Shown: one piece after another, positions 45,553 through 57,900 of the stretch
Numbering within the stretch: position 1 is the first letter of the stretch
Layout: each line of letters begins with the position of its first letter
DNA from: Macrostomum hystrix
Lineage: Eukaryota; Platyhelminthes; Macrostomidae
Length of the DNA stretch: 64,000 nt
Reading direction: 5' to 3'
Assembly (NCBI GenBank): GCA_950097015.1
Contig: CATNEN010000038.1
Span: 12,704,001-12,768,000 of the forward strand
Made by a program: the position numbers and the translations under genes
Notes under the pieces: generated by a model
What the model was told of the DNA's origin: nothing
Databases searched by the model: none
What the model saw: only the letters and a program-made list of their open reading frames with translations

Positions 45553-47237
45553 GAGTAACCTTCAGATTTAAATTGCATTGCTGGGCATCATCAGATCTGA
45601 GGCGAGAGCTAGTGGCAGTCTATGATCCAATGTCAAGAAAAGTCACTTGGTTGAGGAATTCTGGTTTGCCGGTAAGTAAAAAACTCTTAGAGTACATGTG
45701 AGAAATAACGGAGTCTGTTTATGAGTCAATTTTGCATTCGCAGGTGGAACTCCCCCCCAGTGGACGCCCCGGAGCTGGTAACTCAGCAGCTTCGGCTGAG
45801 TGGCGGTGGCGCCATCGGGATTGTGTCGGCATCGTCCGTCGGTGTCGCTCTGTCCGCTGCTGCCGTGATGGTCAATTATGGCTTCAGGGAGCTGGAACTC
45901 ATCAAGATGAGCAGTCCACATGTGAACAATGTGATTGGAGCCGGTTGTCTGATGTGCTACGCCTCCTGCATGGCCATGGGCCATGGCCGTCAGCTCGTAC
46001 TGAGGCTCCGTCAGCGCAGCCACCTGCTGGGCCCAGACGGCACTGCTGACGCTTGGCTACTCGGCCGCGTTTGGCGCCATACTGGCCAAGACCTGGCGGG
46101 TCCACCGCATCTTCACCAACATCAGCCTGCGGAGACTGGTCAGCATCTGGCACTGACTAGAGAGCGACTCGGGAGTGACTAGAGAACAACTAGAGAGTGG
46201 CTAGAGAGTGACTAGAGTGACTAGAGTGACTAGAAAGAGACTCAGGAGTGACTAGAGAACAACTAGAGAGTGGCTAGAGAGTGACTAGAGTGACTAGAGA
46301 GCGACTAGAGTGACTAGAGAGCGACTAGAGAGTGCCTAGAGAGTGACTATATTAAAAGAGAGACTAGAGATTGACTAGAGTGACTAGAGAGTCACTAGAG
46401 AGTTAGAGAGTGACTCGTCAATGTCTATAGAGTGTCTAGAGTAACTTCAGTGAGTGTATGGAAAGACCGAATAGGTTTATTTAATTAAAAAATGAAGAAA
46501 TTTTAGTAACATGTGATATACTCGTACATGTTTTGATCACTACCTTTTTGCTGATGAATTGAGTAATCGACTCAATGAAAAACTCACCAACACCAGAACA
46601 TCAAGGACGCACATTTGTTCGGCGTTATTCTGGCTGTTCTATCAGCCGACCTGCTTCTTCTGGCCATCTGGGGACTCCTGGATCCCATGCGAGTTGTCAT
46701 CACAGTCCTCCCAGCTGCTGTGGTAAGTGGGGTGACTGCGGCTGCAACTGCATACTGGCGTCCCTGTGTGAATGCTGCCAATGACGATTCTTATATTTTG
46801 TATTCCTTCCTTTCGGAAGACTTTCACCATGGCAGTTTCTTCACTAGGCAGATTCTTCACTAGAAAGATTCTTCACTAGGTGTTTTGAGAAAAAGGCAGA
46901 TTCTTCCCGGTGCAGATTTTCCCAGGGCAAATTCTTACCTAGGGCAGATTCTTCCCTGTGGTACATTCTCCCCTGAGGCAGATTCTATACTAGGTATATT
47001 TTTTCCTATGCAGGTTCTTCATTTGGAAGATTCCTTTCCGGAAGAAGATTCCTATAATCAAGTATACTGTTTATATATGGATTTCCTTTGAGAATATTTA
47101 GTTAAAACTACGGAGAGCAAAGCCATTACTCGTATATTTACAGGAAGCAAAAGATGGCAGACAAACCAGAACGGTAATTGAAGAGTGCCAGTGCAACAAC
47201 ATGGATATTTGGATTGGCATCGAGCTGGGAATCAAAG
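45553..47237 (+). pseudogene. GABA-B receptor fragment (end of ligand domain to about TM4)
   Basis: GABA-B receptors are class C metabotropic GABA receptors. The exons are 45553-45671, 45744-46138, 46597-46722 and 47144-47237. They read RRELVAVYDPMSRKV (end of the ligand domain), ELELIKMSSPHVNNVIGAGC (after TM1), LGYSAAFGAILAKTWRVHRI (TM3 region), IKDAHLFGVILAVLSADLLL (TM4) and MDIWIGIELGIKG. Exon 2 needs two single-base corrections: one in the C7 run near 45752-45758 and one near 46000. All splice phases fit once these two bases are removed. No upstream ligand-domain exons or TM5-7 exons are seen in the window. It is either a broken partial duplicate or a gene with sequence errors and missing exons; I favour the first. 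Confidence 0.75.
46150..46445. repeat. Degenerate GAGTGACTAGA repeats
   Basis: Short irregular repeats of 11-13 bp in the intron of the GABA-B fragment, starting about 12 bp after its splice donor. Confidence 0.85.
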
Positions 47238-47239
47238 GT

Positions 47240-48900
47240 GAGACAAAATGTTTAACGCCCCTTGTCAATAATCAAGTTAAGAAGGCACAAGGACGCACTC
47301 TATCACTTTTTTAGAATTCATTTTTTAACAATATGTTGTGTGCATATAATATAGCGTTGATTTATTGAGAGTGCACGATCGCGAACCAGGTGCCACATAA
47401 ATAAGTTAATGTTATCAAACAACGACTATACACGAGACAAAGTCAAATGCAGGCTGCACGAAAAGCTGGATGTAAATCTGTAATCTGTGCCTTAGACGGA
47501 TTAACTAAGTAGCTGAATTGGACGAAGCAGCGGGGCCAACAGCAGCAGAAGTCGAGCCCACCTGGTTGTTCGACCCGAAACGATAATCTAAAATTGCGGT
47601 AGCTGCGGGTTAAATAGAAGTGGTTTTTTCAGCAGAAAAGCTTACATGGTTTGCTTTGCATCCGAAAAAGTTTATTCGACAAAAATTATACATTCATGAA
47701 AACTCAACAGTTCTAGCCAAAAAAACAAGAAAGCTAGAGACTGGAACTAAAGAGCACGAACTGCTCTCCCCTGCACGCACCGCTCATTAAAGCTCTCTAA
47801 TAGGCTGACGTTGTTTGCTAAAGTATAGACATTAACAAAAAGGGAAATTAAACTTCTTTATAGTCTGAAGATTTTGTCAAACCATTATTGCATTGAGTGC
47901 AATAACATGGATCGACAGAAAAATAATCCTTAGCTTTTTATGCATAAAAAGTAAATTCTTCACTGCTGATACTTTAGTATAACTATTGGCGAGGCAGTCT
48001 AGCTTATTGGATAATTTTCATGTTAATTATAAAGACTTAATTTATTAAATTAATACTAAGCATTCCAGTTAAAAACACGTACTCTCGCTTGAGCGAACCT
48101 AAGCCAATTTTGAATAATGTTTGATCATACGAGCGTATTTTTAAGTCAATGACCATTATATAGGCTATTCGTCGTTATTTTAGTAATTTTTTTTGGTACT
48201 GATCTAGTAATTTCTAGTAAGTTAAGAAACGAAGATATAAGCTATTATATAAGCTTACTCAAGTACATCGCACTCCAATATACGTTTTTAGTGCGACTAT
48301 ATCCATCGAACACGAGGGATGGCATCTGAGTCAAGGCCACCTAATACACAAAAACACAGTAAAAAGACACAATTACGCCGAATTTACTTTAATAGCCTCT
48401 AAGCGAGTTTCTCTAGCAAAAATTATTTCGCGGGTTTCGCGGGTTTCGCCTTTCGCTGGTTCCTCCACTTATTTGTCGACAAAATTAGCTGCGCAAGAAA
48501 GTGTAAGGTGCCTAAAATTATGTAAGAAGGAAAAATTTTCATGCCCTTTTTACATATTCAGTTCTATAAAATTTTGGCTAATTTGTTTTTATTTTATTGA
48601 CACAGCTTCGGTTTAAACGCAAAATACTTTTGCACGGCCGTTAACTTTGCTCTCTTTCGTAGTTAACATTAAAGTTTCGAACAATAAGGCAGACGATTTA
48701 ATTGAATCACATTCGGGCGATTTTTACTGAAATATTCGAATCTTATGACCAATAGGATTTTCTGGGTTCCTAAACTTACGTTTAATTTGTGATAGAATCA
48801 TAAAATATTCAAGCTAACCATTTTCGGGTTGCTTGACTACTTTTAGTAACTGGGCCGATCCTGTCCATATCCTGCCGTTTTACTTTGTGGCTCTGTTTTG
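47240..48900. other. Gene-free stretch, includes the Caprin promoter
   Basis: AT-rich unique sequence. I find no exon for the missing GABA-B helices. A tandem CGCGGGTTTCGCGGGTTTCG occurs near 48429. The Caprin 5' UTR and promoter should lie in the last few hundred bases. Confidence 0.45.
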
Positions 48901-48923
48901 GAGGCTTATTTTAAGCACGAATC

Positions 48924-51900
48924 ATGTCTACAGAAAATGGAAAAAATCCAAGTGAGTCTGAAGGATATCGTGGAATACAAGTTTTTATTGAGAAGAAAAT
49001 CCGAAACCTAGAAAAAAGGAAGGTATGTAAAGTGTTTTTTTTCATGAAGTAATAACCCTCAAAGAGTCAAGTTTTTCTGATGTCTTCTAAAAAAAATTTT
49101 GTATTAGTATACTTTTATAAAAAACTGAACTTTATATTTATGAAATGTATATTTTCTTTCAATCAAGCTACTTTTTCCATTTTAGGCTAGGCCTACCTGA
49201 TGCATTTTATTTAAATTCATTGCTTGATCTATTGTCTTGTATTAGTTAGGACTAGGCTATAGCCCAGCTAACTAGCTAGAGTAGGGGCCTATATCTAATT
49301 GTTCAGAAAAAAAGCTGTCTCTAGTTAGCTAGGCCAGAGACAGAAAACCACAAGCCTAGGTGGTAGTAGGCTTATTTGTGTCATCTTTTATGTTAACTCT
49401 TGTCATATGGCCTATTTAAACAATACAACGGACTGCAGTGGATGCAAAAAACTAAAGTGAGACCAATGTTGTAGTTTTTTATTCAAGTCTTTAATATGGC
49501 CTAAAGAGTTGCTAATGTCTAGTTGATATTCTAAAATCTTGATAATAACTTTGATAACTTTGTCTCATAATAATTAACTTGGTAAAATATTTGCAAATTT
49601 AGAGCTCTGAAGGCTATGATATAAAATAAAATATAAAAAACTACTTTTTCATTCTCACTGTTCTCCATTGCAATCCTTTTGCTGTTCAGCAGAGGTTGTA
49701 GCCTAGTGGTTAGGGCATCAGACTCACGACTTGAAGGTTGGGGGGTTCGATTCCCGACTCCATTGGAACAATTTGCATCCTTTAGCAAGACACTTAACTC
49801 TGCATTGCTTCAGTTCACCTAGCTGTTAAATGGGTACCAGTATCAGCTGGGATAATTGAAGGTGGGTGTTGCGTCTCCCCAGTCCGTGGACTGAACAGCT
49901 GTATGCAGCCTTCAGATACGCTGTGCATTAGCTGCGGCTGTGCTGTCGGCTGCACATCTGACCCAATGGGGGTACGTTTATGACAAATATCCAAAATATG
50001 ACATTGCACAAATTAAAAAAAATGACAAGTGTGTATCCTTATGAGATTCTATTGAATTTAAGCCTGACACATCAAAAATGACTGTTGCACTTTCATTTGC
50101 GCAGGAAAAATGATTTCTTTGGCCCTGTTCAATTTCAATCAAGTTTTACGCCAATGCACTACGTGTATATTTGCTAGCATTTGCATTGCATCTGTGTTTT
50201 GAACAAAAAAGCACAGAAATAGTTAATTACTTTAGTTATATAGATTGCCGGCACATATGCCAGAAGTAAAAAAAGATGTCTGTAATTTAATGATTTGACT
50301 GTCATTTAATGACCCATTTTGAATAATTTTTCAGACAATGCCAGATTTTTACTGAAATGATCTGCCGAGTTAGTCACACATTAAGTACAACAAGTTAAGA
50401 AAGTCGTAAATCCATGTAAATTGATAGAATAAAGTTCATAAAATGAAATTGAATTCGCAGCATTTTACAGCGAATATTGTGTAGAGTAGAGCAAAAAGGC
50501 TTGTTGCAAAAGACATGTATCTGCAAAATGCAGCGTATTATAATTCACAGCCATCATATTTGATACAATGTGCAGTCGTCTTTTCTGTGCGTACAAAAGA
50601 TGCGGTTTTGGATATTTATAAACATGTCATGTTTTCTAGAATGTGCAGCCATCACTTTTGTAGTCTCACTGAAAACACAAATGTCATATTTTCTAGAATG
50701 TGCAACCGTCACTTTTGTAGTCTCACAGAACACACACATGTCATATTTTCTAGAATGTGCAGCCGTCACTTTTGTAGTCTCACAGAACACACAGATGTCA
50801 TATTTTCTAGAATGTGCAGCCGTCACATTTGTAGTCTCACAGAACACACACGTCATATTTTCTAGAATGTGCAGCCGTCACGTTTGTAGTCTCACAGAAC
50901 ACACAGATGTCATATTTTCTAGAATGTGCAACCGTCACTTTTGCACTCTCACAGAACACACAGATCTATGTCATACTTTCTAGAATGTGCAGCCGTCACT
51001 TTTGCAGTCTCACAGAAATAAGAGAAAAATTTTTATGAACAAAAGTATACTTTTAATAATTATTGCAGCATGAAGATTTGTGCTACTGTTTAAAAAATTA
51101 ATAACTAGCGATAAACTTCAAAGTTTACTTACAAAATTGAGTTGGATTACATAGAAAAGAATTAGCATAGTGGTTGAAATGATGACCAAAAAGCTAGAAC
51201 ACAATTCCACAGGATATGACAAAGTACAATGACGCATTAAAAATGAAACATTTTCGCCTTGAAAATGACGAAATATCTGCTCAAATTCTAATTGTTTGTG
51301 TGATTGACAGTTTCTTTGATGCCAATGAAACCGGTGAATCATTTTCTTAGAAAGCACTTTGAGCTTTGAAGTATATGAGCCCTATTATGAATGATTTGTA
51401 GTAAACAGTTCGATTAGGATTTTGACATAGTCGTAACCTTTTCTTGGATAAGGTGTATCAATTATATGACCTTTTAATAAAGGCTTACATAGAAAAGAAT
51501 TAGCGTAGTGGTTGAAATGATGACGTAAAAAGCTAGAACACAATTCCACATGATTTGGTGAAGTACAATGACGCATTAAAAAAGAAACATTGCGTGGCTT
51601 TTAGCCTTGTAGTTTAAAAGCAATAGTACAGGAAAACTATGCTTCTTGAAGTTTCTCAGATCTAATCTCCCTGTTACTCAGTATCTAATCTCCCTGTTAC
51701 TCAGTATCAAATCTCCCCGTTACTCAGTATCTAATCTCCATGTTACTCAGTATCTAATCTCCCTGTTACTTAGTGTCTAAGTAGAAGAAGCATGTAAACG
51801 ATCTCAGAAGCAGAAAGCTTGAGTTTGAGTAGAGAAAGCAGGATATAGTTCAGTAAAAATGTTTTACTGCTTAGCTAAATAGCAATTTAGTCGCTTTAAT

Positions 51901-54900
51901 TTGCTCAACGTTAGGCTTTGGCGTGCCACGTTTATTCCTGCCAACAGAGCAGGATCTTCACTGCAGTTTGCAATTGAAGAGGTGTCAGTCAGGTTGAACA
52001 GTTTAACATTTTTATTAGATACCCACTCTTGAGTCAGTGGCTGTTCATAAAACTGAACATGCAGGAAACGATTGCCATTAGAAGTTGTGCGCGTATAAGT
52101 GCTTGTCTTTTGCTCTTGACAAACTAGTGCTGGCCACCAAGGAAAACTCTTTAGTTTTGCTAGCATGACGTCACCCTCTGCAAAAGTTTGCGTCTGAACC
52201 TTCTCTTGCACTAGTGTTAACTGATCTTTAGGCTGAGTTGGTAATACTATCCTTGAAATGGCTTGCGCCTTTGACTCTCTTGCATGATTAGCAGTTTTGC
52301 AAATCTCTGTTGGGCCCTTCGACTTAACTCGGTTTTTGCCAACTTTAGGGTTGATTTGGCGGCTTAGATTAGCTCGTTTAGGTGCCTTTTTGATAGGTGC
52401 TGTTGAAGTTTTCGCCATCTCAGCATCTTGCACCTCACTGAGAGATTCGGGAGTACCTAGTTCAACTCCAGACTCCAGAGCCAGCTGGCTCACTTCTTTT
52501 TGTGGCTCTGAAAGAGTAATTTCGAAGAGCTCTTTTGCAACTCTTTCTCCTTCTTTGGCCAGAGTAGACTTATTTGCCATGTAGCTTTGCACTGCTACAG
52601 CTTTTGTATGAAGCATCCGATTATGCAGGAGTTCTTGTTTTTCTTCGGTGAAGTACGAGGGGTGTACTGAAAGTTTTGAGATGCACCAAAACCAAAAGTG
52701 TCTGAGTTAAATTCTCTGTCACAATTTTTCAAAGTAGTTGCCACCAGCTTGTGCACATTTCCTCATTCAGTGAAACCACTGCATCCAGGCTCCAGCCCAC
52801 TGTTCTTCAGGCACTGCTGAAACCACCCGCTCGAACTCGATTCTTGCTGCTTCAGGGCTCTCAAACCGAGTCCCGCGCAGTTGGTTCTTCACCAAAGGGA
52901 AGAGAAAGAAGTCGCAGGGTGCCAGGTCCGGCGAATATGCAGGATGCGTCACCAGCTGGACTCCATTCTTGGTCAGAAATGCCAATGTTGCAGCAGCCGT
53001 GTGCGCACTGGCATTGTCGTGGTGCAGCAGCAGGCCACGAAGTCCGGTGCGCGGCCGGCGTCTGCGCCACGCATCAAACACCAGCGGCAGGCACTGGTTG
53101 ATGTACCAGTCGGCATTGACTGTACACCTGTCTTGGAGCGCTACAGTCGCCAGGTGGCCAGCCTGGCTGAAGAAAGTCGCCACCATCTGCTTCCCGACGC
53201 TGCGGGCCCGCTTGACCTTCGTTGGAGTGGCATCATCCGGAAGGAGCCAAACTGCCGACTGCTGCTTGGTTTCCGGGTCGTACTGGTAGACCCAGGTCTC
53301 ATCACCTGTGACAATCTCCCAGCATCGCTTCGAGGTGGCAGAGTCGAATTTTTCAAGCATGAATTCGCACCAACGCACCCTCTCTGCTTTCTGGTCCTCC
53401 GTCAGGTTGTGGGGCACCAATCAGGCACATCGCTTGGAGGCTCCCAGCTTGTCATGTAGGATGGTCGTGACCGCTGCCGATCCAATGCCAAGAGCCTCCC
53501 TGATCTCGGCACAGGTCACTCGCCGGTCTTCGTCGATCATTCTCCGGACGGCAGCGATGTTTTCATCCGTGACAGCAGAAACTGGATGTCCCGACCGAGG
53601 CTCGTCATCAAGGCTGCTCCGGCCCCACTTGCATTCACTGTACCACCGAAAAACAGTGGCACGTGAAGGGGCTTGGTCTCCAAAGGCAGCACGTAAACTT
53701 TCAACGCATTGCTCTTGCGTGAGACCTTTACGCTGGTCGTAAACAATCATGGCACGAAAGTCACGGTTTGTCAACTCCATTGGAGCGAGTACAGTTTGGT
53801 AGGGGGTATTGACTTTGAAGAGTGATTGTGAAAAATTGACAAGAGCGCAAAGGCTGAAAAGTTATACTCATTCATTTTTAAGGTGGTAGAGTATGTACAT
53901 TAAAAGGTGTGCAGCTGCAACTTATAAGTCAGACGTATCTCAAAACTTTCAGTACGCCCCTCGTACTCCCAACCTTTTGTCATGAAGAAGTGGTGAATAA
54001 ATCGAACGTCGACCTGCTTCAGATCGCTCAAGATATCGTAAGTGCTGCGTAGATTGCGCAGGAAAGTCGACGATTGAAAAGTCGAAAGTCGCAGGAGAGT
54101 CATGCGAAAATGAGTGGTTTCGACGTTACGACCGTAATCGAAAAAATAATCAGAGGGAACAGCACCACAATTCAGTCTGTATTCACCATAGGACAGTAAG
54201 CTTTCCTTAACTTCTGAAACAGAAACAAAAATCGCACCTTGTACCGAGGTCTTATGGTCTGCAACTTCGAACATTGCATCGGGATCGCTTTGTAAATCTC
54301 TCTTCCACTCCACAAATTGCTCAATTTTTGCATTTGACACGGCGTCAGCACGATGAAAGTTGCCCTTGCCAAATATGAAGTGAAGGCCAAGGAATAAGAG
54401 CTGCTGTTGAGACCCGACAGAAGTAGATCCGGCGGCTTTTCGAAAGAAGTCCACAACATTTAAACAAACGTTTAGTTCATTCACCGAGAGAAGGCTTTTG
54501 TCCAATTTGTGCCTTTGCTTTGCTTCAGCGATTTTTTTGTCTCGAACTCTTGATTTTCCGTAACTCTGACACGTGCATAGAAATGATTCTAAGTCACTTG
54601 ACAATCCCTTGCTGGAAACAAGCCTTGAGAATGAGTTCTTTAGATATTGACCAAAGTGCTTTAATCCTTCAATGTAGGACTTCGTGCTGTCAGAGAATGA
54701 ATTGGATTTGCCAGTTAGGAAGACGGTTATTTGAGAGCGATACTTCTCTCTAATAATCTCTAGTGGTCAAGCAACTCCAAGAACTGACATAATTTTATAA
54801 AAAGAGACCTTCGTGACTGCTTAGCAGTTGACTCGGCAAATTACCCACCACCAAACAACCTTAGATGATTGTAGAAACTTTCCAAAGTTGGCTCAGAACT

Positions 54901-57900
54901 CCTTTCTTCAGCTGCATCAGATGAACTAATGTGCGCAGATTTCACCATCCAGCTACTTGAAACATATGACGAGACAATTTTCTCCTTCACTCCAGCAATG
55001 CACTCTTTTGCTTCTTCGGAGCTCATTTTATGCCAGTTTTTCAGGTGGCTTGAAATGTTAGTCACAGGAATTTCACAGCGTGGACAAACACCAACTATTC
55101 TTTCTGCATTTGAAGATGTGGCTATCAGATGTTCGTCTTCATCTTCTTCTGCCGATTCAGTTGAGTTTTCGAAATCAAGCGACTTCTGCAGTTCACAGTC
55201 CCTCGGCATCTGTGTAGTAGAACTCTGTGCTTCTTTGGCAGCAAGAAACTGGATAGTAAATCTCTTACTTTTTTCAATGAGACTCTTGCGGCCCTCAGAT
55301 CTGAGCTCGTCGGCATGAAATAGCTTGTAGTGTTCTACAAATCTGGATTTTTTTATTAAAGGACACTTGTCTAAGTGGCACCTGTAATCCTTGCCTTGTC
55401 GCTTTGTTGATTTGTCAATACTCTTTTTAACTTTATGCAGCTTACCAAATCGTTTTTCGTTGAATGAAATCAACTCCTCTCTAAGGTCATCAAAGAAAGC
55501 ATATTCCAACATCTGAACTTCATGCTTCCTGACAAAATGTTGCCTAATTCTTGATGCCTTAATAATGTGCCTTGGATCGACATGACATACATAGTCAATG
55601 CCTTGATGCGGCTTCAATATAGTCCTTTTGGAACTGGCAATGTTCCCGATCGATTGAAGAGACTTGTCCATTTTCACACAATGATCATCATCGATTGTGA
55701 TACAGATAAGGTCACCTTTACCTTCCAACAAAGCAGGCTGCAGACGGAAACTACTCGATGATAGAGACTGTGATGCCTCATCAGCATCGAGGTCACAGTT
55801 GGTTTCATTGTAGAGCCGGACTTTTGAATTACTATTTGCACCTACTTTCCTCTTACTGACATGGCTTGTCACTTGCACCTGATCAGACGCGGCAGAAAGC
55901 AACGCCTTCGGGTCGATGACTTGGACTCCATCTTGCACCTGATCAGATGCGGCAGTCAGTGGCGCCTTTGGGTCGATGACTTGGACTCCATCTTGCATGT
56001 GGTCAGACGCGGCAGTCAGTGGCACCTTTGGGTCGATGACTTGAACTCCATCTTGCATCTGATCAGACGCGGCAGTCAGTGGCACCTTCAGGTCGATGAC
56101 TTGGACTCCATCTTGCATTTGTTTAGACTGTGGATCATCAAATAGAAGATTATGCATCTCTAGCATTGAAATTGGTGCATCGTTTAGGAGATGTTGAAGC
56201 AGGCTTGTGGATGCATCTGGAGGCTTGCGTGCTGGCCGATTAGGTGACCAATGATGGGGTTCCATCACTGAAAAGCTGAAAGAAACCGAATTGGACTGAA
56301 TTTTTTCTAGAATGTGCAGCCGTCATATTTGAAGTCTCACAGAACACACACATGTCATATTTTTAGAATGTGCAAGCTATCACTTTTGTATCCTAAAAGA
56401 CACAAATTATTCTATGGATGCTATTAGCTCTGGTTGAAATAGATTATAATTATAATGGCAATATGAACACTTTTTGGCTCTAAATAAAAATACCTAATCA
56501 TATTAAAATATGCATAAAGCTGCTATTTTATCTTTAAAATTATAAACAACTTATTCAAAGTAGTTAAAGTAAAACTAGTAGACATCTAACCTACTTCAGT
56601 CTATATAACTACACTTAGATCTACCTACCAAAATATATAATATACAATAGGATACTTAATAAGAAATTGGACAATTATGATCTATTATAAATTGCTATCT
56701 ATATAACAATAAAAAGTTAAGGGATTAGGCAGCTAAATATATTAATTAATCTATAGTTGAAAATATGAATATATAAATCTAAAATAATAAACTGGTATAT
56801 AATCCTATATAATTATACTTTCTAGGCAATATCATTATCATTATTTTGCTAAATTATATTAGAATAAGATATTTAGTTGAGCATAAAAATACTTAATATA
56901 AATTTTGAATATATACTTACTATGATAAGATTTAATATAAGATACAAATAGCTACAAATAACTATATACTAGTTCTTCAATTGTTGACATTTTTAATCCA
57001 CGTTTATTTCTAATGCTTAAAAGTTTATTATATTTTTGTATTTCTTGAACTTAGGCATCTAAAATACTTCTTGGTCTCTAATTGTCTCAAAAATCCTTTT
57101 GGAAGATACCAATGGCTCTCTTATACCAGGTGGCCCATGCGTTTAAGGACAACTTAAAAATAATCAAATGTATATACATTTTTAATATAAAAACAACCAA
57201 CAAACGAAAACTTTAACATTTTAACTGACTGCCATAATGTCTAGATGGCAACTAAAAATAACATTTACTCAATGTAGCCCCCCTCCGCTGCATACACGGC
57301 TTCAATGCGAGACCGAAACTTGGTACAGGCACCTCTGATGACGGCAGGGCCCTGAGCTGACCAGGCAGCACTAATAGCAACTTGGAGAGTCTCCACGGTA
57401 GCATAAGTTGTTAAACATGCAACGCGGGCCACGTTGTTCCACACAAAGTAATCGAGAGGGGAACAGTCTAGACTCGATGGTGGCCAAGTGGTCGCATCCC
57501 AGAAGTCCTTGCCAAGCTCCCGGCGAAGAAATTCTTGAGTAGCAACAGCCGTGTGGGCAGGAGCGCTATCCTGCTGAAAAACAAACGTACCTGGGGCAAA
57601 GTTGTGTCGAATCCATGGCAGTACATGATCCTGCAGCATGAGGATGTACTCGGCTGAGTTGATTTTCACTCCAGCTGGTACCCAGATCGGGGGAGCCACC
57701 CTGCCGTCCGAAGCCACTACACCGAGAAACATGGCACCTTTGGCATGTTGCTGGCGAGGCATGAAGCGGTGTTCCTCCGCAGCAGAGCTGGAGTCTCCTG
57801 ACGGTGCCAGATATCGGTCATTCTGTCGATTAAAGGCCCTGTCGACGGTCCAGAACTTCTCATCGCTGAAGATCAGAACCTTCCCGGCGTCCGGTCCTTT

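Noticed and set aside
49688..49760. Functional tRNA gene
   Set aside because: A and B boxes are present, but the sequence continues into a repeated SINE body and has further copies; cloverleaf pairing was not convincing.
52881..53742. Plus-strand open frames over the mariner
   Set aside because: Antisense shadows of the transposase, which has all catalytic motifs on the minus strand.
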